This document shows, piece after piece, positions 1 through 12,288 of a stretch of DNA of 64,000 bases (position 1 is its first letter; every line of letters begins with the position of its first letter). The stretch is from Amphirosellinia nigrospora. Taxonomy: Eukaryota; Ascomycota; Sordariomycetes; Xylariales; Xylariaceae. The notes under the pieces are model-generated. The model was given only the letters and a program-made list of their open reading frames with translations, searched no databases and was not told the DNA's origin. Location: the NCBI GenBank assembly GCA_004123355.1, contig SCHM01000003.1, positions 8,017,058 to 8,081,057 on the forward strand. The letters are read 5' to 3'. Position numbers and translations under genes: made by a program.

Positions 1-1322
1 GTTTAGCAGTATTAGAAAACCCTCGAGCGGCTGCTGTGGCAGCAGCAGCAGCAACATCTATGACCCACGATCGAATACAGTGGCAAGTCATCGAGCAGGA
101 TGTGGGGTCACTTGGCCACATCCATGGAGGAGACGCACAGTTGTTACAATAATGAAGGGGTAGGCAAACCCAACCGGTCCAACCATACTACCTCAATAGG
201 GAGAGATGCGGGAATACAAGGCCCGGCCCCTTCCAGGGCGATGGAAGGGCGATTGTGTTTTTAGAAACTTGGTAATCTTTCAAGGGGTCAGGCAGGATGG
301 AGTGCAAGAAGGTCGCAAAATTCTTTACAGGCGGAATGGCTCAACGAAGCCCCTGCGTCATCCTCATCACCCAGCACCAGAAATGAATTTGTTATGTGGT
401 TGCATCGGTACTGTGTGTGACCTAGATGGGTCTGAGACATGATGTCGGGGCTCCGACCTGCGTGCTCAATACATCTGATAATGAACGGAGCATAAACCAC
501 GGCGCATCCAACAGCTCAAACTGTCGTAGTGCAGGGCTCCCACGCATCCATCTCACCTAGTAGAACGTTGGACACACGTCAGTGGTAGAGAGGCCTCACT
601 AGGATGACCACGCTTGCTATTTCCCCATGCAGTCTTCTATAAGCACAGGCTTGGCGTTTGGCCTGCAGATCGCTTAAATTCGGGGCTGAAGATATTGCCC
701 ACTACCCTGTTCAGATGCTACCTAAACGTCGGAATACGCTATGCGGGATAGTTTTGACCCCTGTCCGCCGCCGGCGGAAGATAACGAGTGAAGATGGACC
801 GGACCCCCGGAATTCCCCCAAATAGCGAAGCGCCCAGACGGGCGGACGCATGATGAAGAAGTTCCTATATTATGTGACAAATATCGTGTGCTGAATTGCT
901 GGTGTGTACTTGCATTTGCCAAGAATCGCTATTAACCTGCTAAAGTATTTTAGGACTCTGTTGATGTACATTTTAAACCCAATCACGAATCAAGCCTGGA
1001 GAGTGATAAGGACCAAGTACAACGTACAGTTTTAGTCAGCTAGATAGAGCGAGTTATACACGGCCAGGGTAGATGGCGCAGCACGGTCCGACCCCAGCCA
1101 AGATGACCATTCTCGACTATTGAGGAAATCTTCATGGCGATCAACTTCAAACTACCAGCTGCTGTATTAGCCTAATGGACCACTTCAACTTTATGACATG
1201 CATTCAAGATTTATTATCCTACACCATTTGCCTCGCGACGATCCCATGACGACGTAAATGATATCCTGTTATCAGCTACAGACTACGGTACAATCCATTC
1301 CTAACTACTTTACGACTATGAC
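1..1322. other. no recognisable gene
   Basis: Only short open frames without family resemblance are present on either strand. A short CAG-type run near base 40-55 is the only simple repeat seen. This may be the outer flank of the decayed metabolic cluster that begins at 1323. Confidence 0.4.
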
Positions 1323-2252
1323 TCAAAACCACCCAGCAGCGCACTTCAATTGATCGCCGAGAGGTGCATCCTCAAGGCTTGAATCGTCCCAAAAAGCCCC
1401 GTGCGGGATGACCTTAGTGATATCGGAATCAAAAGATGAGAATACCAAGGCCTCGTCTACGTCGAGAGCGCTAGCATAGTGGTACTTGTAGCTACACAAA
1501 ATGTCAGTCTCTTGAATGATCGTCATAGATTATGCAACATACTTGGGGTCGTGCTTGAGGACACTGTCGTGACTCTTTTCGCCTCTGATCGCCACTCGAG
1601 GGTCATTTTCGGGGAAAACTCGAGCCATATGTGTGGCGTAAGTTCCGCGGACATCTATGGTTGACAAAGCACAAAGGCCATCGTTGGATGGTCTCTCCAA
1701 TAGTTCTCCAGACGTTGACTTGAGCGTAACGAACACCTTTCTTGAGCAATTCCTCTGCTCTGTCTCTCAGGAGCTCCCGCATCCCATTCTCACCTGTCAC
1801 GTCGTCACGATCAACGTGAGCAACAGGTAGCGCCGTGTGTGAGAGTTTCTCGGTCGAGAAAGTCCCGGGACGCATGTTGTTCTGGCGTATGCGAAAGACA
1901 TACGGGAGCACGTCTTGGGAGCCAGTAACCTTCTTAACTAGCTCGGCCACTTCCTTGAAGTACACATCCTCAATAAAGCCTTGCCTGGAGTGAGTTAGAA
2001 GATGAGATGATGAATATAGTCTGTTCATAAGATCTTACCTTCAGGTGTCGCTCCCGCCAGGAATTGTTCTGTGGTCAAGGAGGACTCGTGCCTGACAAGT
2101 CCATAGCCATCCGACTCAAAGGTTGGCTGAGGGTTGAGCGTCCGGATATCTTGGACCTCGATTTTAACCTCTTTAGGGTTGTTTACATTGGTCTTTCCAG
2201 TAGCCCAGTCGACGTAGCCGTCCTCATTGCCATCTTTAGTTCCGTTCCACAT
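1323..2252 (-). pseudogene. GA4-desaturase/CmcJ-like hydroxylase or desaturase (asaB-type), frameshifted
   Basis: Three exons can be read on the minus strand: about 2252-2039, 1979-1543 and 1491-1323. They are separated by a 59-bp intron (1980-2038) and a 51-bp intron (1492-1542; donor GTATGT, branch GACTGAC, acceptor TAG). The last exon carries the family signature YASALDVDEALVFSSFDSD followed by VIPHGAFWD. The middle exon has VNVWRTIGETIQRWPL, matching the NVWRP...RxPL segment of the fungal GA4-desaturase/CmcJ/NvfI family, whose members hydroxylate or desaturate small molecules in secondary metabolism. In the middle exon the frame shifts near 1640-1665: VNVWRTIGETIQRWPLCFVNHR lies in one frame and ATHMARVFPENDPR in another, which needs one extra base or two missing bases. 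The first exon lacks part of the usual N-terminus. The neighbour at 2824 is a citrate-synthase-like gene transcribed divergently, so a shared promoter region would lie near 2300-2800. Family is well supported; substrate is unknown. Confidence 0.72.
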
Positions 2253-2823
2253 GCCAATAAGGCCAGAAGTAGAGCGACGCAGCAGCCATTATGAAGTGAC
2301 TTAGAAGGGAACAACTGAGAGTAGCAGAAAAATGTTCAAGTTCGAAGTAGTGTAGTGAACGTAGAACTTACTGACACAACAAGGGGCGATGAAGCTATAT
2401 GAATTTATCCGTAAAATAAGAGCGTCCTATATTCATTACTTACGATGTAGAGGTGGTACGAGACCGTTGCCATGCTATGCATCCAATGCATGCATAGCCG
2501 CCTAGAACGTGGTATCCCAGGTATCGGGGATTAAAGGGTCTGGAGACCAAGGGATTGTTGGATTGCCGGAATGCAGGATTGCAGGATTTCTGGATCAGGA
2601 CCCGCGCAATCTATACAATCTAGATGGACTCGGTATTGGACTATAGGAAGGTCTAGGCTTTATCCTCACCTCACGAGAAGTTTATTTCAGCTATCATAAT
2701 GTAGAGTGTTCACATTCATATCACTCACTTGTAGTCTTTCTCTCAACTCATTTCACAGTATTCGTTGATCATTCGTTTTTTACTTTTCGGCGAGTTCCTA
2801 AATCTCAGACCACCAACACGACA

Positions 2824-4356
2824 ATGGAACACCTTGAGGTGCTTGACCCGCACGGGAAAGTCTTACAAGATCCCAATTGATGATGGATACATCCGGGCTA
2901 CTGACATTAGCAAGATCGATGTCCAGGAGCGTGGCATTGTGAATGGCGAGAATGAATCTAAGATTTCTCGGGGGCTTCGTATTCTTGACGCAGGATACCA
3001 AAATACTGCATGTGTTGAGTCCAGCATCACGTTTATGTAAGTGAAACTCTGCCATTAACATAACCTTCTGAATTAACCGGCCTGTGTGACAGTGATGGCC
3101 ACCGGGGCATTATCAAGTATAGAGACTTCACCATTCAACAGCTATTTCACAACTACGTCTACGAGGATGTAATGCATCTTCTCGTCTGGGGTCACTTACC
3201 TACTGAGGCGGAAAAGGACCATGTGCGAGCTGGAATGTCGCATGCTATGAACCCCCCTGAAAGCGTTGTTAAAGTAATATCAGCATTCCCGTACGCAGCC
3301 CCCACCCAGACTATACCTCTAATTTAAGCTTAAAATCAAGTAATCTAATATCATGTCCAGTCGCGACGCTGAAACGATGCCGATGATACTCGCGGGTATG
3401 AGCGCTTTCTCCGCTGCCGATGAGACCGTCTGTGCGACACGCCACACACAAAAAGCCATGTTCCAAGGTCGTCTGGATGTCGCCGACGCGCTCTGGTGAA
3501 CCATCGGGTACGTGGCTGCAACGATAGCCCTCATCTACTGTCACAAGAACGATAGGGACTTCACTCCTCCAGAACCAGGTAGATCACTGCTTGGAAACCT
3601 CTTATGGATGATGGGTGTCTCCCAGGAGAACCCAAAAGTTGAGGAATGCTTGAACAAACTCTGGATTTTGTACGCAGATCATGAGATCACCAACTCGACT
3701 GCTGCAGTGTTACATGCGGGCTCTACCCTTATAGACCGGTTTCGGCTGCCATGACTGGTATTATTTTGTGGCTACGGCCCACTTCACGGTGGTGCCATTG
3801 ACCTTGCATATGAGGCATTAGCGACTATTGGCAAGCCAGAACGTGTTCCCTACTTTATCGAAGGTGTCAAGAGGGTAGGGAAGACTCTTCGGATACGGCC
3901 ACCGTATCTATAAGACAAGAGATCCTCGCTTATCTCTTATTGAGGAGCTCATGGGGAAGTACAAGGAAGAAATTGAGGCGAACCCACTCATTCAAGTGTC
4001 CCTAGCTATCGACAAATATGCTAGCCAAGACCCTTACTTTATCGAGAGAAATCTCAAGGCCAATGCGGACTTGATGGGTTGCTTCCTTTATACAGCCATG
4101 TAAGTCACTCATCAAGTCACCTCTTTTTTCTGTTCTAACTTATAACTAGGGGCTTTGATCCGGATATGATCACAGCGATCACGGTAGTCTCCAGGTGTGC
4201 TGGTGCGTTGGCTCACTGGCGCGAGAGTCTTAGTAAGTTACATCCACCATGCGTTTCTCCAAAAGTAAGGGCCACATTACTAACCAGCGCAACTTAGCCC
4301 AACCGGTGAAGTTATGGAGGCCGTTACAGAAATACGTGGCGTCTCTGCCGAATTAA
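2824..4356 (+). pseudogene. citrate-synthase-like enzyme (secondary-metabolism type), broken
   Basis: Five exons separated by short canonical introns (3037-3092, 3291-3360, 4100-4149, 4233-4297) read as a citrate synthase of the kind with N-terminal GKSYKIPIDDGYIRA. Catalytic segments are visible: GYGPLHGGAIDLAYEAL near 3770-3815, GYGHRIYKTRDPR near 3893-3930 and the C-terminal AHWRESL followed by KLWRPLQKYVASLPN. The family condenses an acyl-CoA or oxaloacetate with a C2 donor; fungal cluster versions make alkyl citrates. The start codon at 2824 gives MEHLEVLDP, then the frame changes near 2850, consistent with loss of a CG dinucleotide. A TGA at 3497-3499 stands where the family usually has Arg before TIG. 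Further shifts lie near 3735, 3765 and 3880. With at least four frame changes plus one nonsense codon this is very probably a dead gene. Its neighbours, an oxygenase, an MFS transporter and a BAHD acyltransferase, suggest a lost alkylcitrate-type pathway. Confidence 0.8.
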
Positions 4357-6286
4357 AGCACTTCCAGCCATTCAACGGTCGTTCGGATGGACTTTCTCGT
4401 TGCGCTATTATACCTACCTAGATAGACAGTCTTGCCTTAAAACTTCGTCCGGCGCGGATTTTTTTATTTAATTCTTTTTTTAGCAGATAGTTAGCGACTT
4501 AGAAATACGTAAAACTACCCCTACTTTGAACATCCCTCTCAATATGTTTGCTGAACAGACTTGTAACTGCGGCTTGGTGAACTCATGGTGTACAAAGATG
4601 AGAATGGTGGCATACCCTAAAATGTTTTAGATAGTGCAACCCAGTTGCTAGTATCCTACCCTTTTCTTTACCATTTAGTTCGCCAGATTTGTGTTATCGT
4701 GCTTTGACCGTTATCTTACTGCTTCGCAAGATATATGATAGACTTGTAGTATGAATCTAAACACCTAAACCACCACGCTGGTACTAGCTGCTTGTCCGTG
4801 GATGAAAATTAGCGACAGAGGCCGATTGGCCCATAGAACATGTTAGCTGTGGAGTAAGATGCCAAGCCTTGCCCACTAATTATGCAGATGTAATTGGTAC
4901 GGCTTCGCAAGGATACCGACAAGGCCCCTGGTTCATTATTTCCTTGACGCCTGGCATACTCATGATGTAGCTTTGACAGCGTCGCTTAAGCGAGAGAGGG
5001 GAACGATGCAAACAAGTACCGTGAAACAATGATGTACTCAACTATTCTAGAGTCGCATCCACCAAATTAGGCACAGCGGTGGTCCGGTTGGGGCCGGAAT
5101 GTCACAGAGGGATAATTATGAGCGGCCTGTGCCTGGCTGTAGTCGGAGTGGACTTAATTTCCCGCCCAACATTTTATCATATGGACTTTAATATTTTGAG
5201 GTAGATAAGGAAAATCTAAAAATACTATTGTGGCAATGAACTTAGGCAGAATGTAGAGCCAAGCATGGCAATTCAGCTACAAGGTATTTTATAGCTGTGT
5301 TTGAATTTTCCCCAGTTGAGTACGGAGTATATTGTCTTACTATCTGTCACTTCTGCCAATGGCGACTTGATGAATGGTAGTGACTACTATTGGTGGATCT
5401 CCCATGACACGTCGCATCGCTAGGATCCTCTATAAAGATCCAGACAACCGACTCGTATGTTGCTACCGGTGAACAAATGCGGTGCTTATCTTCCCGAAAG
5501 CCGCTCGCTTATAATTACTTGTAGCTTTAAACTCGCATGCTCCTTCATTCCTTCAATCCTGGTCCAGCCTGCGGCTGCATTCACGAACTCCTTTCTTTAA
5601 CAGTTCTAGAAGTTTACATGTTATGGCAAGGTCATTCGATAAATGGGTGCTACCCGCCCTTAAGATCTCTGTTATACCTCCGTCTCGGCTCATCGCAAGC
5701 TATCACCGATAAATCGACTTGGCAAGATTTACCCCCTTGGACCGTGGAGGGTGTTGTTTACTTTTGGATCGATCTTTCGGAGATCTTGCAGTTTTGGGAG
5801 ACAGCAGCGGTCTGGTGAGAAAGGAGAAAGTTGACCACCGATAGTCTGGCCCGCTGTCAGCTTTCAATATCTTTTTTTCTTCCTGGGTCGGCCTGTTTCA
5901 GTCGCCTCGCGTCATCAAGCCCATTCAACTTGTCCGAGGGATCCATATCTGCTGGAACAAATCCCATCCTTGCAGATGGCGAAATGTTCTGGACCTCATC
6001 ACAAGGGAAATCGATAATCTCTCTCAAAATGGAATGATCAGTGACTTTAGCTGGCTTGTATGTTACGAGTTGTGCAAGTCGGCAATTTGAAGCTCATTAT
6101 CCGATGCCCTTTGCTGCAGGTCTTCCAGCACTATAGAGAAGAAGTAATATCTTAATATCACATTTCGTATCACCAAACTAGTCGTCTAGAAAGTCCTTTT
6201 TGGCGTATCATCATTTCCTTTTCATCAAACTCTATTACCGGTGCTCTGCAATACTGTTGGTGTTCCTCAACTCAAGATTGCAGCTC
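4357..6286. other. gene-poor, AT-rich interval
   Basis: No conserved frame was found. Two plus-strand open frames at 5537-5818 (93 codons) and 5831-6037 (68 codons) follow each other closely but resemble nothing recognised and lack clear splice sites; they may be debris of another cluster gene. The rest, especially 4440-5500, has stops in all frames. Confidence 0.4.
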
Positions 6287-7904
6287 ATGGCACTAGATCA
6301 TCAAGCCGTCTCTGATGAGAAGGCCTCATCGTTGATACAAGCCACTGAACTTTCGGCTCAAAGACAGAGTGAAACTAGCAATGACACTATTGCTGTCAAC
6401 ACTGATATTATTGGGCCCGATAAAGAGTCACCACAATTGGACCATGTTGTGATACCACCAGCACACGGTATACAGTTCTCGAGCAAAGATGCTTATCGTG
6501 ATTAGCGCTGCGTTCAGCGGGCTCTTCGCATCATGGACCGCACAAATATACTTACCGGCACTCAACAATGCAGCTCATGACTTGCATACCTCGACTAAGA
6601 AAATCAATCTCACTGTCACTAGCTACATGATTTTTCAGGGTGTTACACCAATATTCATCGGCGGCTATGCAGATGCCATGGGTAGACGACAGTCTATATC
6701 ATTTGCTTCATTCTCTACATTGCTACCGACATAGCACTCGCCTTGACTGATGCTTATGGTAGCCTATTGGCTTTACGCTCAGTGCAGTCCATAACTATCT
6801 CGTCTACACAGGCCCTATGTCAGGGCGTTGTGGCTGACATCAGCACCAGCTCCGAACGTGGCCAGTACGCTGCATTTCTTGCTCTCCCTACAATCCTCGG
6901 CCCAAGCATAGGACCTGTAATCGGGGGCTATTGCACAATTTCTTGGTTGGCGAAACATCTTTTGGTTTCTAGCAATCACCGGTGCATCAATCTGGCTATC
7001 TTACTTACCTTATTCCCTGAGACTTGTCGCAGGATCGTGGGAAACGGTTCTATTTTACCGAGGAAAGCCAATCAGACCTTGTTGCAGCTACTTCGGAATC
7101 GTCATAATGATCGATCAAATGAACCGGAGCTTGGTACTACGCCTATCCCTGATAGCGACGCCCCTAAAGCAAGCTTTGCCTGGGCTCGATTTCTCAGTGC
7201 TTTGACTCTTTTGTTTGAGAAGGAGCTGTTTCTCCTGTCCGCGTACGGTGGTCTCCTGTTTGCAGGACTCTACGCCGTTGGTACCGAGCTCCTAGTCTTT
7301 TTGCCAAGTACTACGGCTACAATGGCCTAACAATTGGACTACTCTATCTCCTCTGGCTGTCGGATCGGTTTTCGCCGTAGTCCTAGTAGGCAAAGCGCTG
7401 AACTGGAACTTCCAGCGACATGCTAAGCGGCTCGGAATCACAGTCACTAAAGGACAGCACATGGACTTATCGGAATTTCCCATTGAGAAAGCACGCATTG
7501 AAGTCCTCGTACCGCCATTCATCCTGAGTGTCCTCGTCATTACGGCATGGGGTTGGACAGTTGAGAATCGGATTTCGATTGGCTTAGTAGTCGTACTTGT
7601 CTTTCTCTTAGGATTGGGGCTGTCCGGTGTAGCGAGCGTCTTCAGTGCACTTATCACAGATATCAGACCCGAAAAAGCTTCTGCTGCCTCAGCATCGAAT
7701 AACATCATCAAGTTCCTATTAGGGGCGGCCATGTCCGCAGCCATCGAACCGCTAATATCAGCTGTCGAGCCTGGCAAAGCTTTCTCTATCATCGCTTCAT
7801 TCTACGTGGTGGTATCTCCGTGCTTAATCGTGGTGGTCAAGAAAGGGATGAAATGGAGACAGGAAGTGAGGGAGAAGGATAGGAAGGCTAATGAAGCACA
7901 GTAA
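6287..7904 (+). pseudogene. MFS transporter, DHA1 multidrug type, multiply frameshifted
   Basis: Successive open segments in alternating frames read through a 12-TM drug:H+ antiporter of the major facilitator superfamily. Starting from ATG 6287 there is an acidic or polar N-terminal tail of about 65 residues, then MLIVISAAFSGLFASW (TM1), QIYLPALNNAAHDL, the loop 2-3 signature GGYADAMGRRQS near 6660, GVVADISTSSERGQYAAF and GPSIGPVIGG (motif C-like), the central FPETCRRIVGNGS loop near 7015-7045, and a clean C-terminal half from 7461 (ARIEVLVPPFILSVLV, VFSALITDIRPEKASAA). DHA1 proteins sit in the plasma membrane and export drugs or metabolites. Frame changes are needed near 6490, 6705-6725, 6930, 6990-7010 and 7300, so as it stands no full-length product can be made. 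Its place between the citrate-synthase-like and acyltransferase genes fits an exporter of the same lost product. Confidence 0.8.
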
Positions 7905-8656
7905 TTTGGATATAGAGCAGACATAGACTAATATTACGATCTTTTTGGTCTCATGATGTAAAACGGGAACAGGATAGGAACATGCGTGACTATGTTTGAC
8001 TTATTCATATGCCAATAATTCAAGTGCTCGGTACTTTGTCTTATGATGCAGCCATTACAAACCATGTCCGGGTAGCTTGAACATGTTCAATAGCCCAACA
8101 ATGTCATCCATTCAGTCTAGCCAGTACCAAAGCCCATATTGAGGTATATACCAAGAAGACTAAACTCTAATGGAAACAGGACCTGGCTACGCTTCATGAT
8201 AATACTGAGGATAACTGTTAAGAAGGGTCTATAAAGGTCCTGTCTCTGTATGCCTACCTTCAAAGTGGGAGATGCTTCAATAACCCGTATCCCTTGTCCC
8301 TTTAACCCAGTATACTGTTTTCTAAGGGCTAGGAAGTGCATGGGTAGCTAGATAACTGAACGCTTTGGTGATTTTATATAAGAAAGGTAAGGGCCTGGTC
8401 TGATATTCGCGACTCAGTCTCGATACGTGTGAGACTCGCTACAATGAAAAAATTGTCTTACCCGTAAGTCCAAGTTCAGTGCTGAGGGACAGTCGCCGAA
8501 CCCTTCTATATCAACTGAAAATTGACGCAGATGCATAGTTAGTTTTCGATGGATTATGCTATAGGGCTACTTTGATGCTATATATTATGACATAAGATGT
8601 CGCACTACTTCGAACAATGAATAATTAGTTACGACGATAGTGCAATAGTTTCTGTC
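7905..8656. other. intergenic, nothing recognised
   Basis: This is the convergent interval between the MFS remnant (plus) and the acyltransferase (minus). One minus-strand frame of 74 codons (8341-8117) has no resemblance to a known family. AT-rich stretches around 8560-8640 may include 3' untranslated sequence of both neighbours. Confidence 0.4.
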
Positions 8657-10595
8657 TCATGGTTCTTCATAGGCTCTTAGCATAGGGTCTTTAAGTAGCC
8701 GTTCCATTGTATCCTCCAGAGCAAGACTGACATCAAAATCGCCAGTGTCCGCAACATCCATGAGTTGCCTTCAAAATATAGTCAGTATAGCCCTCAATCT
8801 GAAATTGTGCGACAAGGAAACTGAAGGAGACCTAAAACTAAACTAGAGACTTGTTTTCGTTGATTAGGAGGTTGGCGTTGCAAAAGATGAACACTTACAG
8901 CAGCCCATCCATAAGGGGCATCTGAGTTTGCACATATCTAGCCAATCCTGTACCACAGAAGTCTACTTCGTAAGCCCGTGATCGCGCCCAAGAAGTTACC
9001 AAGACATGTCTAGAGCCAAGAAAGGCTTGCCATAGACGCTGCGGGCTGACTTCGTGAGCGGCATCATAGAGGTAGTCCGATACTGCTTGGGGGTGAACTG
9101 AGATAGCAATTGTCGGATGGAGCCGCGACGTCGCCGATTGTCGCGGTGGCGGCACTAGCTGCAGTCTTTGCGACGTAACCTAGTAACAAAGGAGACCCGA
9201 CGAAGCTGTCTGGTAGTGGCGGCGACACCCTGCTACGTATGCCGAGTGAGATATCTAGATATACCTGATCCTGGATGTTTTCCAGTTGCGAGCACGGTTC
9301 ACTAAAATCCAGATATGAGCTAGAAGCATCTGTCGAGACACCCTTTCACCCTGTAAATTACTCGGCAACGTGCCCAGAGCTGCATTCTTCATATTTCCCA
9401 CTTCCGCTTTACTAAAGCGGATTTGCATATGCTCTACAGGCGCGCCAAGTCCCACGTAGGCCAAGGAGGGTCCGTTGATGGGCTGAGCTTAGTCTGCGAA
9501 AGTTCTGAGGAGAAGGCTTCGTCGCATTCGAGGATTTTGTTGCCCAAGATGGGTATCCGGGCGCTTCGGTCGCCCACCAATCGAATCGATGCATGGGCAA
9601 GAGAACGAGCCCTGTTAATCCTTTCAGCATCCGGCTCAGTAACCTGAGGGCCTGGATTGGCGTGTACATCTAGCATACTAGGATCGAATAATGCTCTCGA
9701 TCTCGCGTTGTTACTCGATACCGTTTCAAGGCCAAGTAGTCGTCGCGACTGGTCGGCCCAAGAGTGAATAAACTGTAGCAAACTTGTCGCATCCGAAAGA
9801 CAATGTGTCAGCTTAAGGCTTACGGCGAACCCACCGCACTACGATATTGAGTGTCAGCAACCATCTCTATAAGTAGAGTTTCAAATGATTTTGGAACGTA
9901 AGTAAAACCGCGAATAACTTTGCCTATAAGTGAGAGATGTATCATGCATGCGGCTTGTTGAAAATGAATTTTAAGACGCAGGGACTGCTCACTTTAAATC
10001 CTGTCAGCTGAGCAGAAGCCCCGGAAGGTCTCTATACTCAGCGAGGTTTGAAAATGCAAGATTAGTGCCGGGAGAAATTCAGTTTGGCAAAGGCTTGAAG
10101 CATTCCATATCTTCTTTGACGTTGAGCGCTCTGCTAGACTAGGGACGATAGTATGGAGTTCTCTATCGTCCTCAGCGATTACCAACTCCAAGCCTGGGTC
10201 ATCGGAAGAGCCATAAGTTACGATCGGCCGGCCGATGTAACGAGGGTTGTCGGTTCCTTTGATGTGTTGCTTCGTTGCCCATTGAAGTTGCCCTGCAAAA
10301 TGAGGGTAGTCATCGAGGGTCTGCGAAAGCGCTAAGTTGAGAGATTAGTTTTTATCTCACAGCAACCCGTACAGTAGACTACCCGTAACGAACCTGACTC
10401 AAAAGTATCGAAAATCGCGGGATTGTTTGCATCAATTTCTTCAGTCTTATCATAGAACCAAATGGCACCACACGCAGAAAACCGTGCGACGGTCGCATCT
10501 AGAATAGACAATTGAGTGACGATAGTATTTTGCGGCGGATTCGCAGGAAAAACTCGCTTAATCATCCGCACACGATGCTCTGCTGTCGCATCCAT
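8657..10595 (-). pseudogene. BAHD / trichothecene 3-O-acetyltransferase-like acyltransferase, broken
   Basis: Minus-strand exons read as a fungal O-acyltransferase of the transferase family PF02458. The N-terminus from ATG 10595 has RVFPANPPQ and LSILDATVARFSACGAIWFY. A 62-bp intron (10332-10393) is followed by LDDYPHFAGQLQWATKQ and the segment that ends in GRPIVTYGSSDDPGLELVIA. HCLSDATSLLQFIHSW, the HxxxD catalytic motif, lies near 9760-9815; its usual following Gly is Ala here. Near 9205-9240 is SRVSPPLPDSFVGSPLL. The C-terminal part has VTSWARSRAYEVDF and MPLMDGLLQLMDVA across a 130-bp intron (8769-8898), ending at stop 8657. The usual DFGWG-type motif reads as VDFCGTG. Frame changes occur near 9270-9285, around 9130-9170 and in the 9900-10080 stretch. 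The family transfers acyl groups from CoA to hydroxyls of metabolites, fitting a tailoring role in the 1.3-10.6 kb group. Identification is firm; function is lost if the sequence is right. Confidence 0.8.
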
Positions 10596-12288
10596 GACAC
10601 CACTAAAATAGACAATATGTACAAATTGAAACAAGTGAGAATTGCGAATAAGACTCAAATCACAGCCTTAAGCTCAATGAAAATACGCTATTTAAAGTAG
10701 AAACTTGTCGTAGCAGAAGAAATGGCCTAGCTAGCTAAATCCGGCTCGCCGTTGCTTGCTTCTTGTATCGCTCATTATGATTCATTCTGTTGCGGCCCAC
10801 ACGAGGGCCAGTGGTACGGTACCGAGATCTACTACACGCATACCCTACCTTGCTTGGCGATCGAGAGTTGAAATAAAAGCAAATAGCCTCTAAAGCGAAC
10901 AAGCTATTTTGTTTTTAATGCATCAAGTATCAGTCTGTAAAAGCTATTTTTAGTTTCGACGTTTCAATTTGTGAAATACTCGTAATCTTGAGATCTTTAA
11001 TTAAACGCGACAGGTAGTTGGCGCGAAGTGAGTAATCTAGGTACTTGAAATAAAGCCATGTTGTTATATATGTCAATCGGCCTTTTATGAAGCATACACT
11101 TACTGACTGAACCTTGTAAGATATAAGTTGTGAATTATGAAGATGACTGATGTTAAATGCTCAGCTTTGAGAAAACATCAACTCAACTTACAATACATCG
11201 TTGTTCGCGAAGCAAGTACCTATCACTACCAGATTTGACGTAAAATTGCACATGTAGTGAGTTGTATTGAGTGCGGTCGATGCTTAGAATGATTCTTGGA
11301 GGTTGACGAAGGTAGTGAATGAGTTTCGTCATCAAAATTTAAGAGTTGAATACGAGAGATCTCATGATTGTCATTTTACTGCTTCAGTTACCCACACGTA
11401 ACGTGGTCACAAATCTGTAACGGGTGTAACCCGTATAAACCGTGCCGCATATCACCCATCATCGCTCATTATGAAAATTTTAATGTTGCAATACGCGTCA
11501 TGCCGTGATGATCTGAATACGCGTGAGCGACATCGAAAGTGGTATGTTGTCTGAGTTCCTACCTCAGATAGTTGAGGCAAGTTTTGACCCCAAATGGCGC
11601 ATACCATGTAGTAGGCGGCAAAGTGGAGGAGGCGAATCCTACGATTAGGCCCGTCTTACGACATGACCCCGCGCGCGGATTCTACATGCGAGGTTCGTGA
11701 AGACTGCGCGTTTGGTTCTCCGTGGCCCCCAAAGTATGAGCCGAGACAGGCCGTTCTTAAGAAATCCAAATACTCTATGTTACATCAGCGCCCCCGACAT
11801 GATGGCGAGTGCGCAGGCTATTGCACTGTAACTCAGGTATGTAACCTGTAAGACCGCGTATATCCAATACGGGACGGGGACCGAAATGTAAGCGAGAGTC
11901 CTATAAAATCAATTGGCATTCTTGCCCTTTCGGAGGTCACGTTTCGATAAACATGTCGACGGGGTAAGCTGACTGCAGCGCTGTTGGGGCGACGATCGGC
12001 GTAGCATTGTCTCAAAATGCATCGAATCACAAGCGCCCGGAAGACAGCAGGCTGTGAGACCCGAAAAGGTGGTTATAATATGATATGTAATATTATTATA
12101 GGTAATTGGGCCAAAACGCCACCATCATAGCCGTGTCCATGTTCAGGCTCTCCATCATATCCCGTTCCATTCCGTAATTCCCCTTTCGTAACTCCTAGAT
12201 AGCCGTTCCTAGGCCAGTAAAATACATCAGACATCTAATGAAACAGTAGCATCAACACTTCGTCGTCGAGTGAAGACGAGCGACTTCA
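10596..12288. other. intergenic, nothing recognised
   Basis: About 1.7 kb of AT-rich sequence with only short open frames. The plus frame at 11663-11851 (62 codons) shows no family signal. Around 11390-11440 there is a short imperfect repeat of a GTAACG/GGGTGTAAC type, too weak to name. Confidence 0.4.
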
